A stretch of 64,000 nt of DNA. It comes from Montifringilla adamsi. Its lineage: Eukaryota; Chordata; Aves; Passeriformes; Passeridae. The DNA lies in NCBI GenBank assembly GCA_017590115.1, contig JAGGNK010010225.1, forward strand, positions 2,356,001 to 2,420,000, read 5' to 3'. Position numbers and translations under genes: made by a program. Below the pieces are notes generated by a model. It saw only the letters and a list, made by a program, of their open reading frames with translations. It made no database searches and was not told where the DNA came from. Each line of letters begins with the position of its first letter. Within the stretch, counting starts at the first letter, position 1. This document shows positions 1-12,690 of this stretch, in pieces.

Positions 1-987
1 GCTTGGCAAAGATATAAATATAACTGAACACAAAAGACTACATTTTGAATCTATTTCTATAAATTTTAGAATTTCTATGTATTCTTACCTTTAACTCATT
101 ATAAATTAAATCCAGCATGAGCTTTTCATTTTAACTTCAGGTTCACATTGACTTAAGCAACCTTATTTCACTAGGTCTATTTCCTTACCACTTCTAATAC
201 TAGTGCTTGTTTTCTGGTTTCCACAGTGTCTTCAAAAATTATCCACAGTTTCAGTGAGCTGTTTTTAATCTTAGCCATCCAGGCCTATAGACCTAAAAAT
301 TTCTCTTCAGTAGATCTTTAACTTTCTGATGGCTGCTGATGGCTTGGAAAGTTCATCAGATTTGTGGTAGGAATCCCTCCCAGCAGAAAGTTGATTGAAT
401 GTTTCTGCCTTGCCTGTATTTTTAATTATTTAAGCATGCATAGGGCTTCAGCCATCCCTAATGTACGTACTAAACTTCTTCTTCTTTCCTTAGTCCTGTC
501 AGTCAAGGTTTTCTTTTCCTTCTGATAGATTTTCTTCATGTCACATTTGTATTGATTGCTATCTGATCTGCTTCCCTCTTTCAGGTTGTTAAATATTGCT
601 TTGCTATCTTCCCTTTGCCAATAAATTGGGATGGGCTTTTAGATAAAGCTGTCTTCTTTCTTGATTGAAGGATTGCAGCTTTTGGCCATCTAATCTCTTC
701 TTAAAGAGCTTTAAGCCTTCATCTATCTTTTCCACCTGAAGTTTTTTGGAAATTAAGTCTTTTAAAGCAGGCTTTGTGATTGTGACCATCCTTTTCTTTA
801 GGCTTCACTGAGTATGGTTAGGTTGTGACGAGTTCACAGGGGGAAGTGCTGATTTATAGACCAATGAGTAATTTCTTTGGGCCACAGTATGGTTGGAAAT
901 AAAGATATATCATACTGGGTCTGCTGATGAGTTGGGACAGGGTGTGCAAAACTGATTGTTGTATGAATTAGTATTGTATTTGCAGGA

Positions 988-1389
988 TGCCCCGATGAAG
1001 GTAGGAATGATGAATCTGACTCTATGTTCTCAGAAGGTTAATTTGTTATTTTATAATACTATATTATACTAAAGAATACTATACTAAACCATGATAAAGA
1101 ATACAAAAAAGATACTTAAAGAATGTTAAAAAGATAATAATGAAAACTTGTGGCTCTCTCTAGAATCCTGACACAGCTTGACCCTGATTGGCCAATAAGT
1201 CAAAATAATTCACACCAGAAACTAATGAAACAGTAACCTGTTGGATAAACAATCTCCAACCACATTCCAAAGGAGCAAAATACAGAAAAGCAAATGAGAT
1301 AAAATTATTTTCTTTTTTCTCTGAGGCTTCTCAGTTTCCCAGGAGAAAATCCTGGGCAAAGGGATTTTTCAGAAAATAAAAATGTGACA
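988..1389. mobile_element. Solo LTR remnant of an endogenous retrovirus
   Basis: A block of about 400 bases starts TG and ends CA. It contains segments I recognise from a dispersed passerine ERV LTR family: a TA-rich AATACTATACTA stretch, a CTTGACCCTGATTGGCC box near 1178, and a TTCCCAGGAGAAAATCCTGGG stem near 1335. No gag, pol or env coding sequence adjoins it, so it is a solo LTR. No clear target-site duplication is visible, suggesting an old insertion or slightly wrong edges. I left the orientation open. The family assignment rests on memory of the repeat, not on a search. Confidence 0.7.
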
Positions 1390-1545
1390 AATTAGAGTCT
1401 GTGGATGTGATGGGTCCATGTGTGGTAAGAGGATGTGGTGACTGCTGGGGAAGGAAGGTGAGACAAGGCCAGTTCTGGGTATCCATGTGTCTTGGTTGCT
1501 TGAATGATGCCTCAGTTTGATTAATATAATGTAGATTTCTACAGC

Positions 1546-1681
1546 TATCCCATCCCTGGAAAGATTCAGGGTCAGGCCGGATGGGGCTTTGAACAACCTT
1601 GGTGTAGTTGAAGGTTTCCCTGCTTGCTGCAGGGTTGTCAGACCAGATGACCTTGAAAGGTCAACTCAAACTATTCTGTGT
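1546..1681 (+). mobile_element. CR1 LINE 3'-end fragment
   Basis: The sequence follows the CR1 3' end: a CATCCCTGGA start, GGATGGGGCTTTGA, a dinucleotide-poor middle, then GACCAGATGACCTTGAAAGGTC and ATTCTGTG. The element is 5'-truncated to about 135 bases, as is normal for CR1 in birds, and is diverged by small changes. Confidence 0.85.
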
Positions 1682-1829
1682 AGCATTTGTGTGCTTGTGA
1701 ATCAGGCTGTTTTTCACAATCAACAGTAGCTATGAGGTGGTTGTGTTGAGTGCAGGACTCACTGCTGAAGCTGCCAAGGTGCTCTGCTGGAAGTGCTTAG
1801 GGATGGTGGTGAGGACCTGCCCTGGATGC

Positions 1830-2070
1830 CCCGCTCTGGATCGCAAGGATGGGAATTCTGCTGTGTCCGTAGCTGTGTCAGGGCTCGGCTGCAGGGCTAC
1901 ACGTGCAGCTGGGGGTCACCTCTGGAGCGCGGCTGTTCCAAGAGGATTTCCAGCCGCAGGCAGCAGTGGAGCCCGTGGCCATCGGGGGGCACTAGAACGA
2001 CGGCAATGCGCCGGAGCTGCTCAGGAGCGCCCAGGCTGCTGATAATGTCTCTGGCTCAGCCGTGCAAAAA
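1830..2070. other. CpG-dense GC-rich patch in GADL1 intron
   Basis: By hand count this stretch of about 240 bases holds about 16 CpG dinucleotides and is clearly GC-rich, while its surroundings are AT-rich and nearly CpG-free. Open frames across it give no recognisable protein and no splice-bounded exon I can defend. It could be an intragenic CpG island with promoter or enhancer activity, or a piece of a GC-rich repeat. Confidence 0.6.
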
Positions 2071-4851
2071 CCCCTCTGTTTGAGGGGAGCAAGAAATTTC
2101 TTCCACTTCTTAAATAAACATCATTTCCTCAGTAATACTGCAAGCTCTATTTTGAAGGCATGAGCTGTTAAAGAATAAACTAGCAAGCATGATTTATCTC
2201 CTACTTTCCTGGCAGCACTAGCTTTTCCTTTCTTCTCTTTTATATTTTTTTCCTCCCTTTCAATCCGTTGTTTAAAGTTATATCTTGATTTGCAAGGTTT
2301 GGACCAAAAAGTTACCTTGAATAAGATGTATTGAATAATTGTCATTGAGAGATCAGTGTCCAATAAAATATGAAACTTGTAAGGATTTTACAGTTCTTCC
2401 TAGGCATTTGAGTGCCTTATATGGAGTCTGAACACAGTAATATTTGAGGAGTTAGTATACATTTTTAACAGTAGTTGAGTGCTATTTTTGGGGGGGGTTT
2501 TTTTGGGTTTCTTTTTTGCTTTTTCCCTGAGAGTTCAGCTGATGGTCTGAATTTCAGATGTAAAGAGATACCTATAGACATTATTTCTGGCTTGTTGCTG
2601 TATGAGGTTATTAGCATGGGTAGATATTGTATAACAGTGTCTGCAGGCTACTGGTAAGTCATGGTGTTGAAGCATCTTTGACTGCTCCTTCACCTGGCCT
2701 CATAAGAAAATGGGGGAAAGGAAGCATTTTTTCCCTTAAAAATGTTCTGCTGTCTACAGGCAGTCTGCTTCCCAGTGTCTCCTGAAACTCCTGCTAATCT
2801 TTGATGGAAATTCACAGTATTAACATTTAATATTGAAGGTATAAGCCTGTTTTAGTAAAGATATATTTTTTGTTTTGTTTCAGTCTTTTTAAGTAAGTTT
2901 CTGAGGGTGAAGATATTGAGTTTCTGTGGGTGGAGTCACAGTATGACTTCTGAAAAGCAAGTTTTTTATCCAAGAATTGACCTTGGTTGGCCAGTGCTGT
3001 TGAAAAGTGTAGTCCAAGTTGTCCTGAGTTACTTGCAATGGTCAACACCTAAAGATGTCAGGGGCTTTTATCCCCAGTGGTACTGATAATCTTCCTGTCT
3101 AGTTATCCTACTGATTTACTAGCCTTGAAATCCTCCCCATTGCATGGATAAATGTTGGGCTTTAGTTGTAACAATGCACACAGTAAATTTCTGTAAGTGA
3201 AGAATTTTGCAAATAATGTTTCTGACTTGACAAAAAATCAGAAAACAGTGAAATGAATGTAGCATTTAAACATATGGAAGAGGCTTGGTGAAGGGATTCC
3301 TTGCTTGAAACCATGTTGCTCCTTCTCACTGAGTAAGTTCGACTGAAAAAGACACTATTTCACCATGCAGGTCTTGCTTTCTTTATATCCCTAGACCATC
3401 ATAGTCAAGACTACAAGAAAACAGTATTTTCATGAAACAACTAACTTTCATCAGGCAGCTAGGGGCATCTAAAAATTCCTGCTTTTTCAGGTTCACTAAG
3501 CCTATTTGAGGTCTTCTAGAAATGATGAAAATAATTGTTAATCCTGCTGCTGCTTAACTTTAAATCAGTAAGTCAGTCCTTAAAACTGTGCAGTTCTTTA
3601 ATTCATGCACTAGATGGTGATCAAAAGCAGCCCAAGTTGTGTTCTCTCTTCCCAAAATCACAGCTGACATTGGAAAATGAAAGCACGAGACTGACAGTTT
3701 TTCCTGCCAAGCTTTTGAACTTTTCTTGCTGTCCAGTAATGATAAATTAATTTAGTAGAATAATCTTAGAGATTAAGGTAGAGGTGCTGCTAAATTCATA
3801 TGTCCTGTTCTAACTGTGATTTTTTAAAAATCAGTTGTTGGATAAAAGTTAGGAAGTGCTCCTCTCTGCCAGATCGTAAAACATTCATCAAATATTCCAT
3901 AACTTCAAGCTGGGATTAGTGTTGTTTCCATAATAAAGGAATTCAAATATACTAGTCTTGAAATAATTGCTATGGACTCAAACTTAAGTCTCTGAATGTA
4001 CAGATTGATTACCATTGGCTAAGACAAGGTAGTAATGAAAAAGCAGGAGGGCATTACTCTGAAAACATGATTACAGTCTTTTATAAGATTAAAAATAAAC
4101 CAAGCAAAAACCATTTCTGTACTGCCCACCCTGAAATTATAAAACCTGCTCTAGTCCTGTGCTTTCAGACTACTGCTGGCTTCAAGGGAAGATTGCAAGA
4201 CATGTTTTGGACTCTGTAGCTGGAAAAAAATGCATTCCACTGAAGAGAATCCATCAAAAATATTCTTTTAATGGAAAAGGCAAGGTATAATATTCAGGAA
4301 TGGAGGCTGATAGGTGGACCTAGACAGATCTGGGACAAGGGGAAATCTAGTACAGTACAGTGCAGAGTGACTGTAGGTAGAAAATACCAGTGGTGCAGTG
4401 TTTAGATAACAAGGGGGAAATGTACAAAACACAGAACTGTAAGATGATGATGTACAACACACACTGGACTGTACTATAGCTATTATGGGCCAAAAAAATG
4501 TAGTTCAAATAAACAACTAAAAGAGGGAGGTTGTCACATGAACAGTAAATGTTAATAGCACGGAAAAGTTCTTTTTTGTTCTCTGTGTAAATCTGTAAGG
4601 AAGCAGAAGCCTGTCTTGTGACTAGAGCTCAGAGCCACTCACATGCATACATCCTTCCTCTGGCAAGGTTAAAAGCTGGTGGAAAGAACCCTAATTCTGC
4701 TCCAGTGTGGGAGGAGGTGCCATGGATGATGGCTATGGCAAAAGATACAGCGCTCTGGAGCCACCTCCATGTATGGAAAGATGGATGAGATCTGATGGTG
4801 CACAGAGCAGTGGCATGGCTTAAATTAGGCTTACACTGAACATCTGGGTAG

Positions 4852-4853
<2 letters not shown>

Positions 4854-4879
<26 letters not shown>
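4854..4879. repeat. Poly(T) tract, 26 T
   Basis: An uninterrupted run of T lies inside the GADL1 intron. On the - strand it reads as poly(A), but I see no polyadenylation signal or recognisable element next to it. Confidence 0.9.
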
Positions 4880-4884
<5 letters not shown>

Positions 4885-5996
4885 TCCTGAGCAGAACACA
4901 GGCACCCAGTGCAGAGTCTTTAGCCCAGAAGCTGATAAAGAGATCTCCCTTGGATTTAACCTCAGTGTAAATATTTGTAACTCTTTTGTGACTTCTGTGA
5001 GGCAGGCAGTGAAGGCACAGATCATCAGTGGTTAGGAAGCTGGATAGCAGCAAATGCATATCTGCTCACAGGCAATTGTAGGGTTAAAAGAGCAAAAGGA
5101 AATTTGATGCAGCTACAACATGTTTTACACTGGTGATCTGTGTAGCAATGAGGAAATGCATGGAAAAGCAAAATTCCAGACATCTGAATTGATGAAATGA
5201 TTCATACGCTGACTTTTTCACTCAGCACTCATCCCAGTTATAATGAGAATCATCTGAGTGGAGTAAAATAACCACAGTTTGAAGCTCGTAGGAGGGCAGT
5301 AGCCTATAGCCATGCTAGATGTGAGAGTCATTTGCTCTGTAGCCTGTTGGAGAGCTGTTCCATATACAAGATGGAGCTTTTCCTTTGGCTGGTTTTTTGT
5401 GTTTGTGTTTTTTGGAGGTGTCCACTGCAACCCTGACTTTCATTCTAAATTGGTTCTACACAGCTGCATGTATACATATATGTAACATATGCATGCAAAT
5501 AATCTCTGCTTTCAGGAAAAATTGATGTTTGCATGTACACATGGCCAGCTTGGCAGCAGTGCACCAAAGGAATTCGTATGTGCTAAATTTATAAAAACTG
5601 GCTCTAAACATAGAAGGGAAATAGCGTCAAGAGAGTTGAGGCACACCCTTAGGATGGTGTTTGCACGTATTCTCACAACTGTTCTTGGTTAAAGATGGCC
5701 TTTGCTCAAACAGCATCAGAAACGCAAACCTCACATTGCCTCATTCTGTGCAGTTCAAGTTTTTGATCTTAGAGAATTTAACATATGCTAAAATAATGAG
5801 ATAGAAACATATGTGGATTTAATCCTAGTCTGAAGCTCCATTTCAAGTTCATGCCAAATGAAGCTCCACCCCAGAGTTTTCTAATGATCAGTTTGCATTT
5901 GTGGTACCAATGGGATGCCCCTGGGATAAAATGCAAATTGTTTCTTATATACAGAAAATTATTCAGAGCACAGATCCCTACCATTTCAGTGAAAAC

Positions 5997-6029
5997 CACA
6001 GAATCATAGAATGGTTTGGGTTGGGTTAT
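5997..6029 (-). mobile_element. CR1 LINE extreme 3'-end fragment
   Basis: A short stretch reads CACAGAATCATAGAATGG followed by TTTGGGTTGGG, the reverse complement of the CR1 3' terminus. Only about 30 bases are recognisable before the similarity ends. Confidence 0.7.
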
Positions 6030-9000
6030 CAGCCACAGAAAAGACTTCAGAGCAGAGGCAATTCAGTACAATATCAGAAGGTGGCTGGCCTTGGGGCCCA
6101 GCAACATTCCTCCTTTTTCAGCCCAACAGGTGTGAGACCACTGTGGTTCCCTGTCCTCAAGTCCAAAAAGTACACAAATTCCAAGTGGTGCTCACATGCA
6201 CATGCGTACACACACACACAAAACCCAAACGTGATATACACACAGCTGGCTGCAGAGATCAGCACAGAAGGCAGTGTCTTTACTGGCATCCCCATGAACA
6301 CATATAAAATCATGTCATACAGACATGGGCACTGCAAACAGTCATATTCTCTTCAGCTGGTAAGGACTGAAGTCTCAAAATATACATATATTCCCGTCTC
6401 TCTAGTAGCTGGTTTTGGAAATTGAGTAGAGTTGCTGACACCTTGGTTGCAGGTATTCAGACCTCCTGTCCTGCTATCTGGCTTGTCCGTCTTGGAGTTT
6501 ATTAATGCTCACACACTCACACAGAAGAAAACAATTTGATTTAATAAGAATAAAGGATAGTCTGCAGTGATTAAATGCAGGATTGAGATAAGTAAGGGTG
6601 CTGACCATATGTCTGTTTGTATCTGCCCTGTTAATCTCATTTTCCCTGTATTTTAATGTGCAAAATCACTTAGGTCGGAAAAGACCTCCTGACCTCTCTC
6701 TGTTCACACCTTTGGTTCTTCACCTAAGCATTGCATAATGCATTTTTCACACTTGGTTTCCCTTGAATCTTCTTGTACTCTGGGTATGCTCCCTCTGTGT
6801 TTCATCCAGTGCAGCTTTTGGGGCAGTCCACCTTAGACTGGAAACAGCAGAGGAACATGGGTTTTATATAGCTTTGATTCAAGATAAACTGTCTGCGTGG
6901 ACTTCATCTCACCTTGCTTTAGCAAAACTTAGGCAGAGGTCTTTTGCTGAAGCCCATGTAGGAGGAGAGAAGATTTTCCAAACTGAGCCTGTCTGTCTTA
7001 AGGCCTGTCTTATTCTAGGATGAGATGAATCACTCCCTAGCAGTGCCTCTTTTTCCCCCTTAACTAAAGGCAAAGCCTAGATGGCTAGCATAGGCTAGAT
7101 GTCTAACCTTCACACTGCCAAAATGATGGGAATAGAATCCTACTTCCACATTTTATCCTCGGTGCTGAAGGCTGTCTCTGGGTAACATGTTGTAAAGTTC
7201 AATGTACCTAACACTTCCTCTCAAGCTCCCCTATGTGCGAGGCTCTTACAAAAATAACCAGCTACAGTCTGTAAACAGCGTGGGTCCTGAAGGAAAAATA
7301 CTGTCAAAGATCAATCTAAGTCAACATACAGAGTGGAACTTGGGAAATAGTAGTCTGTGTTAGTGATGTGTGTGGTATAAAGAAGACAGAGTGAGCAGGA
7401 TTTGATTTTCTGTGATCCCTCACTAAGCCTTCACTGAGGGTGAAGCTCACAGCAGTCAGCAGCCCTGGGTGTGAGCTGTGGGGTGTTACCCACTGGCAGA
7501 GCTGGCATCTGCACTGCAAGGGGGACACTCTTCATTGCATCCTGCTGCTGAGGTTCCTCCAGGAAGGAAACCTCTTTGACCCAAATTGGATGAGTTTATG
7601 TGCACTCTGCAAGAGTATTTGCAAGGCCAATTTGCACTAAAAATACCCTGTCCTGCTCACTAGTGTACCTGAGTGATGTCTAGCTTTGGCATAGAGTTGT
7701 GATTAAGATCTCAGTCATTATTTCCTTTCTGGGTGACTCAGTTCCTTTCAGAGATTAAAGTGATGATAATAGTATTTCTTCTTATCTAAGACATGCATTG
7801 AAATGTGAGGATGGAAAGCACTGTAAAACTCCAAAACAGAAGGAACTTTTCACTTATACTTAGGAGTATGGCTCCTTTTCTCTTTTTCTTTTCCCTAGCA
7901 GTAGCCACTTACTGATTTGTGTCTCTCTCTCTTACCTGCCTAGAGCATGACAAGTAGATGGCTGTGGCTTAAGGAGCATCAGGTTTTTAAGACAAATGAA
8001 AAGGTTTAAAATATGGTGTAGTTCAAACAGAACCTTTGATTCCTTAATTGTGCTGATCCTGGCAGAAGAATGTGGAAAAGGTCTATAGCAGCATGAAGGA
8101 GAACCTAATAAAATGCGCAACACTATAGTCATGATACAGAAAAATAAATATTTCTATCCCCATATATTTAATTGTATTGAATATTATATGATTTAATTAT
8201 CAAAGTACAGTAATAATGACCCATGCAATACTAATGACTATTGGCAACAAGGCCCAAGAGGACACACAGTCTAATTAACTTTAATAGGATGGATGTAATA
8301 ATACATTGGATTAACATGTGTTAGAACAAAGTATAAAGATGTATTGTTCTCTGAATAAATATTGACCTCTTGCTCTCAGGTCAATAAATCTTAAGCTTGT
8401 GTCCACTTAAATTAGTATCTACTTATTATGTTAGCACTCTTCTGTTTCCTATCACCAACTTCACTAGGAGGAGAGGGCAGCTGCACTTGTCTCCTTCTGT
8501 ATCAACCACTTCTTTCAGGAATTGAAGGTAAACATTGAATTTGCAGATAGAAGAAAAAAGGTCTGGGCCCTAAACTGTCCTTTCTTCACATAAAACTGTC
8601 CTTGCTTGCTGTTGCTTCATAAGAAATTTCAGAAATGTTCAGAAAAAATCAATTACTATTAATGCCACAGAAAAGGTGTACAGCTTGCATCATCTGTGTG
8701 GTTAAGCAGTCTTTGTACTTGTGTGATGTGAGTGCTGTCAAAAATATTTTTGGGGTTGAGTGGGAGGAAATCCTGCTCCTTCATACAAATCCTGGTCCTT
8801 TTGAGATACAAAGTTGTTTCTAGGACTTCGGATTTCATTTTGTCCTTCAGATATTAAAGCACAGATTCCTTTGTAGCTGTAAGAGTTTCAAGAGGAAAGA
8901 GATGGAATATATTTCTTTTTTATGCCTACAAGGGAGGGATTTCTTGTTATTCTCCAAAGGGGTCAGTATGGCTAGAAATATCTACAAGTCTAAAAAAATT

Positions 9001-10047
9001 ATAACTGAGAATCATTCCTCTAAACTAGTTAAAAATCCTTGAGACTGATATCCATTCAGCAGATATTTAGACCTTACTTTCAAATTTAATAGACAGTTTA
9101 ATAGTTGATATTAATAAGGAAACATAGGTTAGTCTAACTCTATCACAGGTGAGTTTAGCTATAAAACTCCCTGTGACTTCAATGGCAGAATTCTGTAAGT
9201 GAATGTGGATTAATACAAAGAAACTTTTCCAGACACAAAGACCAATCAGAAAATTTATAAATTTTTGTAGGAACACTATTTGTATTTATTGAGTTCTGCG
9301 GAACTTCTTCAATAAAGGAAGTGGAATCTATCAGACTTTAATGGATAAGCTTTGTGTAGCAGATCATAATTGCTTTCAAAGCTCAAAACATTGTTCTTGC
9401 TCTCTCTCCTTCTCTGTAAGATTATCTATGCTGGTGCAGAACCCTGACAAAAAACATGCAAGTACTTTACCCTGCTTTTATTTTCTTTCTGATTGTGTGT
9501 GATTTATAGGTAGATGTGGCACTAAGGGAAATTGTGTCATTTACCATGGCAAGTAGGGAATACCTGGTCAGACTGGTGAAAAAATAAGGTCCTCAGAGCA
9601 ATTTAGTGTACAGGACTAGGAAATTTCATCTGTGCCTCTGAATACTGAGCTATATCTATATCTCTAAGGGTTTAGGCCCAAGGTTAGCAGATCTTTTATT
9701 TTGTGTATTCCTTGGAGGTAACAAATCTTTGGAAAATGGATTCTAAATTTTGTGCCCAGTCTGCTGTTCCCCCTTCAACTGACCTTAAATTATCTGGGGA
9801 TTGACTGCAGTCTAGTTCTACTTACCTCAGACTGTTATTAATCATCATTACCTATACTCTGAGTCTTTAGTTTGCAAATACTCATAGGTGCAAATCATTA
9901 TTTTCCTTTCATTTTTCACCCTTTCAGACTGCAATAGAATTGCACATTTTTACACCCTAGAGATCCTGCTTTGTTCTTTCAGTTTCCTGGTTGTCCATGC
10001 ATTAATCACAGAAGTTTGTAGCATATGTTGGGTTTCAGTTGGGGATT

Positions 10048-10063
10048 AAAAAAAAAAAAAAAA
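10048..10063. repeat. Poly(A) tract, 16 A
   Basis: A simple homopolymer in the GADL1 intron with no recognisable retroelement body beside it. Confidence 0.85.
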
Positions 10064-12400
10064 GATAAAACAGCTCACTGGGAACGAGGAGAGGAGCAAG
10101 GCTGAGCTGGAGTGAACATTGTCTGGGGGGAACATGTACATGGGAAAAATGTTGTGTTGACTTTGATAGGGCTCGGTGGCTTTTATTTCACAGCCATATC
10201 AGGCTTCACAAAATGGAGTCTCAGGTAGAAAAACAATTTTGATAACTGACAATTACTGGTCTTGTATTTCACTGTGTGGAGGGGCAAATGGGATCATTTG
10301 CTATGTTAAATTAGGTGACTACCTAATTGTTGATTTAGGCAACTACCTTGCTTTGATGTTAGCATTTTGGGTCATGGTAGACACCATCCCCTCATGCTCC
10401 CCAAGGAATTGTATGCAGCCTCTGAGAGTCAGTATGATGACTTTAGGGAGAAAAAAAGAAGGTATGAAAGTTACCTAATTTTAGGTCTTTAGATCTAGTT
10501 AAAGAAAATGCATTGCTGCTCTGTAGTTCTTACTGTACTGCAAATACAGAAGGTGCTGATATCTTATACCAGAAGCTGAGTTGTGCAAATAGTAAATAAA
10601 ATCTTAACAGTGGGGAATAATTCCAAGTTTCTGAAGTAACATTCCTTTTTCTACACTAAAAGCATGTTCAGTTTCTGAAATTGTGTCACCACGTAATGCA
10701 ACCATCTCCTGTTGTAAACTGTTTCTCCCAGCCCGACACATTCACATTGCACTATGATTTCTTTATTCCCTCAATGGAGTGGAAGGGAATCTCAGCCCTG
10801 TGCGTGTAAAACAAAAGGATAGGTTTTTTTGTTACTCTTGCTTTCAAGACGACATGCTACCCTTTCATCCTGGATGGAGAAGGGGAGCTTTGGCAGAGTT
10901 GAAAGACTGGAAATCCTAGTCACTAAAATGGGAACTTAATAAAATGGTGCACAAAGATCCTTGTGTAAGCTTCAAAAGCTCTTAAAATAATTACTTTCAT
11001 AAAACCAGTAATGCTCAACTCTTTTGAACAGATCAGAACACTGGAATCATAGTGTTGTGTGCTAGCTTCTGGTGTTTTCTTAATGCCTGCACTTTCTATA
11101 TGGCTTGTTAATAAGATCTTGGTAAAGCAACACGGAAATGACAGAAAAATAATAAGAATTCCATGTGAATTGTCTTGAAAAACCACGAACTGCAACACAC
11201 ATGTGCTCAAACAGAAGCAGACATGGGACTGTGCACCTGGAAAACCATGTTGCTCACCAATGTACTTTTTAGCTGCAAGTAAAAACACACGCAAGCTTCT
11301 TCAAGTGCTGATTCTGTTCTGGGGGCTGTTTGTCCTGGCTCCTCCTTTTCAGAGGCCAATACTTTGAAGGCTATTTTCTCTTGCCTCTTTATGTATAAAT
11401 CTCTTTATAAATGACCAGCCTAAAGAAGTCATTGAAGACAATCAAAATCTGAAGCCAGCCCACCATCTCCTATTATTCAGGTAGTTTTCAGAGACTTGTG
11501 GGATTTATAACAAGTCCTCTGGCAAAAAGCAGTGGATGGGAAGATGATGTGCAATATATGGTAGTGTGGACATACTGTGCAGACATACTGTGCAGCCCTG
11601 AGTGTGAGTCGAAGGTGCACAGAGAATGTTGGTTCTGGGACAAAAATGCAGCAGCATCTGTTCTTCTTCTTTGGTATGTTAGTTGCCCAAAGAACGTGGA
11701 AGTGGTTAGTGCTATTTTGACAATGCACTTATTTCTGCTTTTGTTGCGTGGTGTGGCACAAGGGAACGCTGGCGCAATAGTGCAAGGCAATAATTTATTA
11801 GTGGTTTAGGGATGTGGGCCCAGAACAAATTCTAGACAAAAGAAAAACATGTTTGGGTTTTACAGAGAGCCTTGGCTACAGGAACAAAGCTGTGATTGGG
11901 TGTGCAAATATTTGGTATTTCGATTGTCCTGGTTGCTGTGACAGCTGAAAAATGGTCTGAGTTTGTTTTTAATTATCACCAGGAGGGGAAAAGCCTGTTT
12001 TAAAGCCAGCAACTGATGTTGAAGCAAAAGGCAAGAAAAGATATTTAACAGTGGGGAATATACTTTCTCGGTGTTAAAATATGATGAAAGCACTATTATT
12101 TCCAAATATTTATAGTATTTGGCTAGTTTTGTGATTACAGCCAACCAAGAAAAGTGTTTTGTTCACTTGTATTGCATCCAGTGATGGACATTAAAATGTC
12201 AGCTACTGTTCTTACATGATACTGACTGGTAATTGATATCAAGCTTATCTTCTGCAGCCACGCTGGGAAATGCAGCAGGCATGCTGTGGCAGGTCTTTGT
12301 GAGACCTGCTTAACACAGAAATTATGAAATACATATACCATACCTTGTGAATGCTCTGCTCACTTGTATCAGGGTGTAGTGGGTTGGCCAATTGCAATAG

Positions 12401-12690
12401 ATAGAATCACAGAATCATGGAATCATTTAGGTTGGAAAAGACCTTTTAGGTCATTGAGTCCAGCCATTAACCCAGCGCTGCCAAGTCCATCACTAAACCA
12501 TCTACATGGCTTTTAAATACACCCAGGGATAGTGATTCAATCACTTCCCTGGGCAGACTCCTCCAGTGCCTGACAACCCTTTCAGTGAAGAAATTTCCAA
12601 TATATCCCATCTAAACCTCCTCTGGTAAAGCTTGAAGCAATTTTCTCTTGTCTTATTGCTTGTTACTTGAGAGAAGAGACCAACCCTCAC
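12401..12690 (-). mobile_element. CR1 LINE 3' fragment
   Basis: It starts with the antisense CR1 tail (ATAGAATCACAGAATCATGG, then TTTAGGTTGGAAAAGACC). It continues through the usual antisense blocks CCAAGTCCATCACTAAACC, CTCCAGTGCCTGACAACCC and TCAGTGAAGAAATTTCC to GAGAAGAGACCAACCC. On the - strand this is the 3' part of a 5'-truncated CR1. Its coding portion is decayed. Confidence 0.92.

Noticed and set aside
1737..2083. Two overlapping + strand frames in the CpG-rich patch
   Set aside because: They are open because GC-rich DNA has few stops. The two overlapping frames have unrelated, low-information sequences and no splice context.
6665..6692. TTAGGTCGGAAAAGACCTCC resembles the antisense CR1 tail
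   Set aside because: The match is under 30 bases, lacks the preceding AGAATCATAGAAT terminus, and the following sequence does not follow CR1. Too short to call.
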